A program made the translations under genes and the position numbers. A stretch of 8,980 nt of DNA. Source: JBECKQ01 sp040235375 (lineage in GTDB: Bacteria > Planctomycetota > Phycisphaerae > UBA1845). The DNA is taken from NCBI GenBank assembly GCA_040235375.1, contig JBECKQ010000066.1, forward strand, positions 1-8,980, in the 5' to 3' direction. The first letter of the stretch is position 1; each line of letters begins with the position of its first letter. The notes beneath the pieces are model-generated. The model was given only the letters and a program-made list of their open reading frames with translations, made no database searches and was not told the origin of the DNA. Of the stretch, positions 1 to 5,925 are shown one piece after another.

Positions 1-415
1 GGACGGCGGTCACCAGTTTCAGGAAGGCGATTTCACCTTCACCGACGATGACGTGATCGAACGCGGGGAACTCCTGCAAGGTGCGTACGGGCAGGAAGCT
101 GCCATGGAAGCCGCCGAGGACGATGAGCGTGTCCGGGCGGTGAGCTTTCACCGCGGCGGCGATCTTGTGGGCGGTGACGATCATGTGCGTCATCGCGGTG
201 AGGCCGAGGATGCGCGGGCGGGCGCCGAGGATGGCGTCGATCGTCTGCTGCACGGTGAGGCGGGCGAGCTTACCGTCGATGACCTTGACGGGGATGCCAT
301 GCGTTTGCAGGTAGCCGGCGACGTATCCCAGGCCGATGTGCGGGTAGTTGGGCGTATCGTAACACTCGCGGGGCACCTCGGCGGGCGGGTTCACGAGCAG
401 GGTGGATTCGCTCAT
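1..415 (-). CDS. B12-binding domain radical SAM protein, N-terminal part (runs off the left edge)
   Basis: The minus-strand frame is open from ATG at 415 to the window edge, giving 138 residues without a stop. It reads as a Rossmann-like cobalamin-binding domain of the kind found at the N-terminus of B12-dependent radical SAM enzymes. It opens with a strand ending in NPP (LLVNPP, residues 6-11), then a P-HIGLGYVAGYL segment (about 25-36), VIDGK (45-49), a long helix TVQQTIDAIL, LIVLGGFHG (97-105, the usual GG-x-H loop) and HVIVGEGE (121-128). The classic DxHxxG cobalt-ligand motif is not intact: D47 is present but the His position is Lys49, as in several BchE-like subfamilies. The [4Fe-4S] CxxxCxxC motif would lie beyond the window. 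Alternative in-frame starts are ATG 424 and ATG 460. The latter lies inside an intergenic repeat, so I prefer 415, although no start has a clear Shine-Dalgarno. Substrate unknown; a methylation or rearrangement in glycan or lipid metabolism is possible. Family call is firm, role is not. Confidence 0.8.
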   Translation of the reverse strand, partial: MSESTLLVNPPAEVPRECYDTPNYPHIGLGYVAGYLQTHGIPVKVIDGKLARLTVQQTIDAILGARPRILGLTAMTHMIVTAHKIAAAVKAHRPDTLIVLGGFHGSFLPVRTLQEFPAFDHVIVGEGEIAFLKLVTAV

Positions 416-442
416 TTCCGGCATCTCGATTCGGACGGCGGT

Positions 443-511
443 GCGCGGGCAGACATCCATGTTCGTGGGCTTTGACCCTCCCCCTGCCCCTCCCTTGAAG
501 GTTGGGGGGTT
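443..511 (-). repeat. Intergenic two-dyad repeat, copy 1
   Basis: The 60-bp core (452-511) matches copy 2 at 684-743 at about 49 of 60 positions without gaps, including near-identical TTCGTGGG and GACCCTCCCC blocks. A weaker match extends left to about 443. It carries a degenerate dyad around GACATCCATGTTC and a C-rich/G-rich pair (CCCCTCCC, spacer TTGAA, then GGTTGGGG) that could fold imperfectly. On the minus strand it lies just upstream of, or overlaps, the radical SAM gene start. Elements of this style are familiar as multi-copy intergenic repeats in large GC-rich genomes; that is from memory. Confidence 0.75.
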
Positions 512-683
512 CCTTGTCGGTTTTATCGGAGCTTTTCGGCAGCCAGTGGAGCGCGGGGGCGTGATCGTTGCGGTGGAATCGAGGGGGATTCTCCGGGTGC
601 CGATAACGCCGGTAGGGAGTCTGCGAGCGACACGGTCTGTATGCGCGCAATTACGCCGGACCGTGGATGTCCCGGCGAGGGCG

Positions 684-743
684 AACATCTGTGTTCGTGG
701 GTTCTGACCCTCCCCCGGCCTCTCCCTTGACGGGAGGGGGTTT
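684..743 (-). repeat. Intergenic two-dyad repeat, copy 2
   Basis: Second and better-folding copy. The first dyad is a perfect inverted repeat, CGAACA (682-687), loop TCTG, TGTTCG (692-697). The second is a GC-rich hairpin, CCTCTCCC, loop TTGAC, GGGAGGGG, with one G-T pair, followed by TTT on the plus strand. The element ends 2 bp before the GGAGG ribosome binding site of the deacetylase, so it lies in that gene's promoter or 5' leader. Confidence 0.75.
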
Positions 744-745
744 GC

Positions 746-750
746 GGAGG
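746..750 (+). promoter_or_regulatory. Ribosome binding site deciding the deacetylase start
   Basis: GGAGG lies 8 nt before GTG at 759. The next in-frame ATG codons, 765 and 771, are 14 and 20 nt away, so the GTG is the best-placed start. Confidence 0.7.
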
Positions 751-758
751 CTTGTCGC

Positions 759-1787
759 GTGACGATGAACATGTCGCAAAAGCAAAGCGGTGGCTTTCTG
801 CGTCGGGCGGAGGATTCCGCGATTTCTGCGTTGGCGCGCAGCGGCTTTCTGAAGCTGCATTTTCAGCGGCAACGCGGTCTGCGAATCATCTGCTATCACG
901 GCGTGTGCGCGGACGAGCAAATCGATGAGCCGTGGGTTCCCTCGTACTTCGTGAGCGCGAGCGCGCTCGCCGAGCAGTTGGCGTTGATGGAACGGTTTGG
1001 CCGGATTGTGTTTCTGCCGGATGTCGTGCAGTTGTTTGATACGGCGGCGGACGCGCCGGAAAGCTGCTTTGCCGTCACGTTTGACGACGTGGCCGCGTGC
1101 ACGTTCACGCACGCGCGGGACATACTCGCGGAGCACGGCGTGCAAGCGAGTTTTTTCATATCCACGGGGCAGGCCTACAGCGGCAGGCTGTTCGACGCCG
1201 ACGTGCTGCACCTGGCGCGGATGCACAGGGAGGAGCTAGCAGCCGCCAACGAGCCGGCGCTGGCCGAGCTGCTGGCGAGTCTGAACGCGCACAAGCGCTG
1301 GTCGGTCGAGCGCTTGCGGCCGGTACTGGCCGGCGTGGAGGAGCAGTTGCGGCGCACGCTCGATTCGCAGATTGTCGCGACGCTGCGGCCCATGAGCTGG
1401 ACGGAGGTCCGCGAACTGGCGGACGAAGGCCACGACATCGGCGCCCACACGACGGATCATGCGATCCTGGGGAGTGAGCGGCGGGCGAACCGGCACAGCC
1501 AGATTCGCCGGAGCATCGCCGAGGTGGCCGTCAACGTGGGCCACCGGCCGGCCGGTTTCGCGTATCCCAACGGCGGCCCGGGCGACTACGACGCGGACGA
1601 CGCCGCGATGCTGCGTCAATGCGGTATTCGGTACGCGCTGTCCACGCGGCCGGGGTTCTGCCGGCCGGGCAGCCAGATGTTCGATCTGCCTCGGATCGGT
1701 ATCGGCCGGGGGCACACGATCGATCGGTTCGCGCTCGATATCAGCGGCCTGATGGACGGGCGGCGCCGGCGGCAATTCGGCTGGTGA
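759..1787 (+). CDS. Polysaccharide deacetylase (NodB homology domain)
   Basis: A 342-residue protein with the carbohydrate esterase 4 / NodB fold, expected to remove N- or O-acetyl groups from a glycan using a divalent metal. Visible motifs are ICYHGV (44-49), TFDD (107-110; first Asp catalytic, second metal-binding), HTTDH (230-234; the two metal-ligand His residues) and FAYPNGG (267-273). After TFDD the usual Gly is Val111. About 120 residues separate motifs 1 and 2, with a helical, charged insertion around 145-210, longer than in minimal NodB domains. No clear signal peptide or membrane span is seen; the N-terminus is polar and basic, so a cytoplasmic or peripheral location is likely unless the protein is exported by another route. 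GTG start chosen on the GGAGG spacing. It is the only plus-strand gene, convergent with the glycan operon and divergent from the radical SAM gene. The NodB assignment is firm; the substrate is unknown, most likely the glycan made by its neighbours. Confidence 0.92.
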   Translation: MTMNMSQKQSGGFLRRAEDSAISALARSGFLKLHFQRQRGLRIICYHGVCADEQIDEPWVPSYFVSASALAEQLALMERFGRIVFLPDVVQLFDTAADAPESCFAVTFDDVAACTFTHARDILAEHGVQASFFISTGQAYSGRLFDADVLHLARMHREELAAANEPALAELLASLNAHKRWSVERLRPVLAGVEEQLRRTLDSQIVATLRPMSWTEVRELADEGHDIGAHTTDHAILGSERRANRHSQIRRSIAEVAVNVGHRPAGFAYPNGGPGDYDADDAAMLRQCGIRYALSTRPGFCRPGSQMFDLPRIGIGRGHTIDRFALDISGLMDGRRRRQFGW

Positions 1788-1843
1788 TAGCCATTTCGCG
1801 CGATCACGTCACCAGATGACCATGAGCGGTCATGCGCCCCATT

Positions 1844-1869
1844 CAGAGCCGCGACCGCGAGGGAGCGGA
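1844..1869. repeat. Dispersed-repeat fragment (SRDREGA type)
   Basis: The stretch from CAGAGCCGCG through GAGGGAGCGGA would translate as QSRDREGA. I recall this signature from spurious ORFs generated by a multi-copy intergenic repeat in planctomycete and related genomes. Only one copy is visible here, so the repeat call rests on memory rather than on a second copy in the window. Confidence 0.45.
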
Positions 1870-1906
1870 CCCAACGTCAAGTCCACAATTGCCGGCAACC
1901 ATTGGA

Positions 1907-1928
1907 GCCCTCTGCACCAGTGGAGGGC
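1907..1928 (+). terminator. Strong hairpin between convergent genes; possible terminator
   Basis: GCCCTCTGC (1907-1915), loop ACCA, GTGGAGGGC (1920-1928) form a 9-bp stem on the plus-strand transcript, with seven Watson-Crick and two G-U pairs. On the minus-strand transcript the two G-U pairs become A-C mismatches, so the fold favours the deacetylase transcript, whose stop is 120 nt upstream. There is no U-tract, so intrinsic termination is uncertain. Confidence 0.35.
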
Positions 1929-2020
1929 GGGGATCTGCCGTCAGCACCGCAATCGCAGACATCCGCTTTCTTACGGTCGTGGGTTTGATTGAGGTAGCGG
2001 CCCCGCGTGGCGGCGCAGGA

Positions 2021-3955
2021 TTACGGCCGCCTGGCCAGGCCGTCGCTGAGGTCCTTCCTTCGATCGATCGGGGGCTCGACGTGGTAGAGATAGCCCTTCG
2101 GTGACATCCAGTCGGGCTGCTGGAGGACGCCATTGAAAACGAGACGGACGGCGAGATCGGCCGGCCATTTCGGCGCGGGGTCCTGCGTGAAGATGTAGTC
2201 GATCGCGTTGGCGCGGAGGTTGTCGTTCGACAGCGGCGCGCCGTCGGTCAGCAGTCTCCAGCGCTGCCAGCATATCACCACGTTCTGCATTCGCCGGCCC
2301 ATCAGGGGAAAGCAATCGGGATCGTCGGCGAGATTGAGTATGCGCGTGCCGGGGGGAAGATCCTCGACCAGCGGAGGAATCTGGTATTGCCCAGTGCGCG
2401 TCCAGACGCCGTCGCGAATGCGACCGAGCAGTGCGTGGGCGGGATAGAAAGCGGCGACGATCGCGGTGACGCCGAGCGAACAGGTGGCGAGCGTCCAGGT
2501 GCGCCGTGGCGCGGCGGCGACCAGGCGATCGATCGTGACGGCCGCCACGGCCGGTCCCAGCAGCACGAGCGGCAGCACGTAACGCAGGTGCTCCATAAGG
2601 ACGGTGAGCACAAGCGGGATGGCGCTGAAGGCCATCAGCGTGAAGCATGCTCGCCATGCTGCGGTTGGCGTGCGCGGGCGGCGCAATAGCGCGAGCAGGG
2701 CGGCGACGAGCCCGATGGGCACGAAGACGGCATAGGCGGCGCCGAGGCCGTGGCCGACGCCGTAGTGGTAGCCGCCGCCGTGCTTCGGTTCAAACCACGG
2801 GTAGGCCCACCAGAATTCGATGCGGTGCAGCCAGGAGCGATAGGGCCAGACGTACGGGCCGTTCGCGATTCCGCTGAACAGCTCGATGCCGTGGATTTTC
2901 ACCGGCAGGGGGTATAGAGGATTGCCGGTCGCAACGGTGGCGCGCAGGAACCAGAAGCCGGAGGTCAGCAAACAGGCGACGCCGAAGATGGCCAGGCTGC
3001 GGACGTATCGGCGGTGGGCGTTCGGGAGCGGCATTGGCCGGAGGCGCTCTGCAAGCAGTACAGCGGCGAAGAGCCAGAGGACGAGCAGGAGAAAAGTCGT
3101 CTTGCTGCCGAGGGCGATGCCGGCGGCCAAACCGGCAATGAACAGCATCACGCGGCGGCGCCGCGGATCGTGGATGCGCGATACCCACACCAGCGCCAGC
3201 AGCGACGACAGCCAGAACTGTGCGGCGTAGAGATCGACATATGAAGACACGCTTTGAAACACGACGAGAGGAATACTCAACGCTGTCGCGGCGGCGACCG
3301 ATGACGCGATGCGACTGACGCCGAGCGCGCGGGCCAAAGCGTAGATGAGGAGGCCGCAGAACAGGGCGCAGGGCAGGTGGGCGAGGTCGAAGAGACGCTG
3401 GAGGCCGGCGTGGGCGAGCAGGAGGACGGCCATCATGGCGTTCTCCGGCAGCGTCTGGTCGAGCAGGCCGGGCACGAGATCGAGCGTGCCGGACTGCATC
3501 CAGCGCCCGACGGTTCGCAGGTGATACCACAGGGAGTCGAAGCCGGCCGGATAGCGCGTGGCGGCATCAATGAGGAAGACCAGGTACATGCCGCCGAGTA
3601 TCAGCAGCGGCGCGCGCCAGATGCGCGGCGACGATTGTGATGGTTGAGCGGCGCATGCGGCAGGTTCGTCTGCCGCGGGCGGGAGCTTGTTGACGAGCAA
3701 CCACACGATCGTGACATAGGCGGCGTAGACGGCGACGATGGCCAACGGTACGACGACCGGCCGGTGAGTGAGCAGGGCGACAGTGCCGGGGCAGTGGATC
3801 GAGAGAACCAGCCCTGCTGAAGGCAGCACCGCGCCGAGCGCGAGCGCGCAGACGCGATCATCGACGCCAGATCGCCGGACGGCGGTAATGCCGAGGCGAT
3901 ACGCGACGAGCCACAGCAGAGCGACGGCAAGCAGGCTGAGCAAGGCGAGATTCAC
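2021..3955 (-). CDS. GT-C-fold membrane glycosyltransferase (PMT/ArnT-like)
   Basis: A 644-residue polytopic protein with about 12-14 hydrophobic segments up to about residue 510, then a soluble C-terminal part of about 130 residues. The first large loop after the span near 116-131 contains FDSLWYHLRTVGRWMQ (139-154), resembling the D-x-L-x-YHLPRV-x-x-W-x-Q signature of GT-C transferases annotated as PMT/ArnT-like; Asp140 is the candidate catalytic residue. GSKTTFLLL (283-291) and ATGNPLYPL (342-350) also fit such proteins. These enzymes use polyprenyl-phosphate sugars and act at the outer membrane leaflet. The tail (PPLVEDLPPGTRILNL, about 527-542, onward) looks like a periplasmic domain. 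The start is GTG 3955, with GGAGG at 3961-3965 and 5-nt spacing; the stop is TAA. It lies 19 bp after the small membrane protein and is the last gene of the cluster. The acceptor could be the glycan lipid intermediate or a protein. An alternative is a polymerase-like membrane protein, but the DSLWYH motif favours a transferase. Confidence 0.85.
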   Translation of the reverse strand: MNLALLSLLAVALLWLVAYRLGITAVRRSGVDDRVCALALGAVLPSAGLVLSIHCPGTVALLTHRPVVVPLAIVAVYAAYVTIVWLLVNKLPPAADEPAACAAQPSQSSPRIWRAPLLILGGMYLVFLIDAATRYPAGFDSLWYHLRTVGRWMQSGTLDLVPGLLDQTLPENAMMAVLLLAHAGLQRLFDLAHLPCALFCGLLIYALARALGVSRIASSVAAATALSIPLVVFQSVSSYVDLYAAQFWLSSLLALVWVSRIHDPRRRRVMLFIAGLAAGIALGSKTTFLLLVLWLFAAVLLAERLRPMPLPNAHRRYVRSLAIFGVACLLTSGFWFLRATVATGNPLYPLPVKIHGIELFSGIANGPYVWPYRSWLHRIEFWWAYPWFEPKHGGGYHYGVGHGLGAAYAVFVPIGLVAALLALLRRPRTPTAAWRACFTLMAFSAIPLVLTVLMEHLRYVLPLVLLGPAVAAVTIDRLVAAAPRRTWTLATCSLGVTAIVAAFYPAHALLGRIRDGVWTRTGQYQIPPLVEDLPPGTRILNLADDPDCFPLMGRRMQNVVICWQRWRLLTDGAPLSNDNLRANAIDYIFTQDPAPKWPADLAVRLVFNGVLQQPDWMSPKGYLYHVEPPIDRRKDLSDGLARRP

Positions 3956-3960
3956 GTTAG

Positions 3961-3965
3961 CCTCC
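3961..3965 (-). promoter_or_regulatory. Ribosome binding site of the GT-C gene
   Basis: On the minus strand GGAGG is followed by CTAAC and then GTG (3955-3953). This supports the non-ATG start of the GT-C gene and lies in the 19-bp gap after the small membrane protein. Confidence 0.65.
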
Positions 3966-3974
3966 GCCGCCGGG

Positions 3975-4124
3975 TCAAAGGAGATACGTTCGGCACAGCC
4001 GGACCATTTCTTCGAAGAACGTGCCGACGGCCTGGGAGCACAACAGGTACGCGACGAGGCTCAGTGCGGCCAGCAGAAGCAGCAGGCGGTCGAGGGCGCA
4101 GATTTTGCCGGTTTGCGTCGACAT
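3975..4124 (-). CDS. Small single-span membrane protein (49 aa), unknown function
   Basis: ATG at 4124 opens a 49-residue frame with GGAG at 4130-4133, 5 nt before the start, a good ribosome binding site. A longer in-frame start at 4214 exists, but its extra 30 residues are Arg/Gly-rich and look non-coding. The protein has a short polar N-terminus (STQTGKICALD), one hydrophobic span (LLLLLAALSLVAYLL, about residues 14-28) and an amphipathic C-terminal helix (TFFEEMVRLC-RTYLL). It ends 19 bp before the GT-C gene, to which it is probably translationally linked. I do not recognise the family. Size and position suggest an accessory subunit or stabiliser of a membrane enzyme, which is inference only. 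Confidence 0.55.
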   Translation of the reverse strand: MSTQTGKICALDRLLLLLAALSLVAYLLCSQAVGTFFEEMVRLCRTYLL

Positions 4125-4243
4125 CGGTTCTCCGGTGATTCCGCCGCCGCGCCCAAGCGGCGCGCAGCGTGTTTCTCCCGTGGTTATCGGCCGGCAGGAG
4201 ATTCGCCTCGACATTACGAGGGCGCGTTGCGCTGCCGTGTCGG

Positions 4244-5248
4244 TCAGGCAGGCTTGTCGGCGAGGGCGATGAGGGCGGCGCCGCCCCAGGTGTTGCGCGA
4301 GCCGGCCAGGCGGTATTCGAGCCTGGCGGTGCGGTAGAGAAGCTCGTTCAGGAGACGCGGCGGAGGAGCGAGCAGACGGCGCAGCGTCGTGGCATCGGGA
4401 TCGTGCGGGGCTTGGCGGCGTTGCAGGCGGCGGACGAGGAACTGCATCGGCCAGAGGAGGAAGTTGTAGTAGCCTGCCAGGCGGACGCGGTAGCCGGCAG
4501 CTTCGAGTGCGGCGACAAGCTGCGGCCGCGTGTAGCGGCGCTTGTGGCCGAAGACCACGTCGTACGGCGACCAGAGGCGCATGTCGGCCGGGACGGTTAC
4601 GATGAGTGTGCCGCCGGGGACGAGCGCCTTGCGGCAGGCGCGCAGAAGAGCCACGTCCTTGTCGACGTGTTCAATGACATCGAACAGCCCGGCGGCGTGG
4701 AACGATTCGTCGAACGGCATGTTGTGGGCGTCGCCGCAGATCTGCATTGCGCGGCACCGGCGGGCAGCGAGTTGCAGTCCTGCGACGTGCATGTCCATGC
4801 CCACCACGTCAAAGCCCGCCGCTTGCAGGCGAACGGCCACGATGCCGGCTCCCGTGCCGACGTCGAGAAACCACCGTCGCGCACCGGTCAGCCCCTGGCG
4901 CTCCAGCAGCGCTGCGATCAGTTCATTGCGCGCCCGCAACCAGAAGTGTGACGGATCGAGGGCCGCCAGTTCCGCGCTTGCGGCCGTCGTAAAATCGTTC
5001 TCCGCGGCATGGTTGGCCAGCACGAGGACGCCATCACGGTAGGGATAGCCGGTGCCGCAGTGATCGCACTGCGCGAAGGGGCCGCCTTTGTCTTCGTACC
5101 AGTTCAGCGCGGCGCCACAGCCGACGGGGCAAGCAATCGGCGGAGTGGGCCGCGGCGGACTGTGGGCGATCGATGCCGTTCGGGCGGAGTTCTGCGGTCG
5201 TTCGATGGTTCGGAGTGCGGACTTCACGGCTATTTCCGTGGGGAGCAT
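4244..5248 (-). CDS. SAM-dependent methyltransferase with N-terminal zinc ribbon
   Basis: With start ATG 5248 this is 334 residues. An N-terminal treble of Cys pairs (CPVGC, Cys40/Cys44; CDHC, Cys61/Cys64) followed by GYPYRDGVLVL looks like a small zinc ribbon of the Trm112/YcaR kind, often fused to class I methyltransferases. Then come the Rossmann fold motifs FLDVGTGAGI (127-136), VVGMDMH (148-154, acidic SAM-ribose contact), FDVIEHVD (189-196) and VPGGTLIVTVP (210-220). FGHKRRYTRPQL (233-244) and YYNFLLWPMQ (260-269) resemble polysaccharide-cluster methyltransferases. The frame stays open upstream to an ATG at 5380, but that would overlap the preceding gene by 150 nt and adds a low-complexity Arg/Pro-rich leader. 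ATG 5248 gives a 19-nt overlap, typical of coupled genes, though no clear Shine-Dalgarno is visible. Probable role is O- or N-methylation of a sugar or lipid in the glycan pathway; substrate unknown. Confidence 0.88.
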   Translation of the reverse strand: MLPTEIAVKSALRTIERPQNSARTASIAHSPPRPTPPIACPVGCGAALNWYEDKGGPFAQCDHCGTGYPYRDGVLVLANHAAENDFTTAASAELAALDPSHFWLRARNELIAALLERQGLTGARRWFLDVGTGAGIVAVRLQAAGFDVVGMDMHVAGLQLAARRCRAMQICGDAHNMPFDESFHAAGLFDVIEHVDKDVALLRACRKALVPGGTLIVTVPADMRLWSPYDVVFGHKRRYTRPQLVAALEAAGYRVRLAGYYNFLLWPMQFLVRRLQRRQAPHDPDATTLRRLLAPPPRLLNELLYRTARLEYRLAGSRNTWGGAALIALADKPA

Positions 5249-5922
5249 TGGAAGCAGCAGCGGATCGGAGTCATGCGTGACGGGATGTAACACGCCTGCT
5301 CGACGCGGAAGTATCGTGACAGGAGCTGTTGCATCTCGCGCGGCCGCCAGACGTGCAGGTGGTACACGTCGCCACCCCACGACACGCGTCGGAACGACGG
5401 CAGCAGCGACAGGCCGCTATAGCGGATCAGCGTCTTGCAGCGATTCACGAAGCGATCGTTGGGAAACGTGATGACGGCGCGGCCGCCGTCGCCCAAGAGC
5501 AGCCGCGCCTGTTCGAGAACCTGCTCGGGGTCCACGACATGTTCGAGCACCTCGGTGCAGATCACCACGTCGAACGGCCGCTCGGGCAGGTCGAGCTCGC
5601 CGAGCTGGCCTTTCAGGAGCTGCACCCGGTAGCCCGCCAGGTTGCGGGCGGCTTTCTGCAGCATTTCGCCGGAGACGTCGACACCGGTCAGATCACAGTC
5701 GGGAAAGTTCCGCAGGACGTGCCCACCACCGCAGCCCACTTCGAGCACGCGATGGCCCGGCTTCGCACCGGCCATCCGGCGAATGCTGGCCAGGCGGCGG
5801 CGCTCGATCCAGCGGATGAGGAAGTTGGACCGGGCGTAGTACGCATCGATGTCGTTCTCGCGGGCGAACGTGTCGTTCCACGCTTCAACGTCGGCGATGG
5901 CGGTCGTGTCTGTGATAGTCAT
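5230..5922 (-). CDS. Class I SAM-dependent methyltransferase
   Basis: A 230-residue methyltransferase of the Methyltransf_11/UbiG-like group. Motif I is VLEVGCGGGHVL (59-70), Asp82 in GVDVS is the ribose-binding acidic residue, FDVVICTEVLEHVVDP (117-132) is the post-motif region, and GGRAVITFPN (146-155) is the following strand. The C-terminal lobe (SWGGDVYHLHVWRP, about 181-194, then LLSRYFRVE) is typical of glycan-cluster methyltransferases. AAGG at 5929-5932 is 6 nt before the ATG, inside the end of the GT2 gene, whose stop is 3 nt upstream. The C-terminus overlaps the next methyltransferase by 19 nt. Apart from the shared fold it does not resemble that neighbour closely, as it lacks the zinc ribbon and has different C-terminal motifs, so recent tandem duplication is unlikely. 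The substrate is not evident; a sugar hydroxyl or carboxyl, or a lipid carrier, is plausible. Confidence 0.9.
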   Translation of the reverse strand: MTITDTTAIADVEAWNDTFARENDIDAYYARSNFLIRWIERRRLASIRRMAGAKPGHRVLEVGCGGGHVLRNFPDCDLTGVDVSGEMLQKAARNLAGYRVQLLKGQLGELDLPERPFDVVICTEVLEHVVDPEQVLEQARLLLGDGGRAVITFPNDRFVNRCKTLIRYSGLSLLPSFRRVSWGGDVYHLHVWRPREMQQLLSRYFRVEQACYIPSRMTPIRCCFQCSPRK

Positions 5923-5925
5923 CGA

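Larger units (their letters stand above)
416..758. other. Divergent intergenic region, 343 bp, with a repeat pair
   Basis: This region separates the minus-strand radical SAM gene from the plus-strand deacetylase and should hold promoters for both. I see two copies of a GC-rich repeat (about 443-511 and 684-743) with about 170 bp of unremarkable sequence between them. No convincing -35/-10 pair is visible on either strand. Short open frames across it read through the repeats (proline/glycine-rich translations of the CCCTCCCC tracts) and look spurious. Confidence 0.7.

Noticed and set aside
402..707. Plus-strand 101-codon frame across the divergent intergenic region
   Set aside because: It begins inside the antisense of the radical SAM gene and is made largely from the two repeat copies and the sequence between them; no good ribosome binding site or domain.
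1816..1833. Small hairpin ATGACC, loop ATGAGC, GGTCAT after the deacetylase stop
   Set aside because: A 6-bp stem without a T-tract is too weak to call as a terminator, and the longer hairpin at 1907-1928 is a better candidate.
2029..2040. Perfect 12-bp palindrome GCCTGGCCAGGC at the 3' end of the GT-C gene
   Set aside because: It lies within the last codons of the coding sequence (G-L-A-R), has no loop or T-tract, and can arise by chance in GC-rich DNA.
1843..2133. Minus-strand 96-codon frame at the end of the GT-C gene
   Set aside because: It overlaps the GT-C C-terminus in another frame and ends in the repeat-derived SRDREGA region; low-complexity composition.
4169..4951. Plus-strand open frame of 260 codons over the zinc-ribbon methyltransferase
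   Set aside because: Antisense shadow of a well-supported methyltransferase, with no motif of its own.
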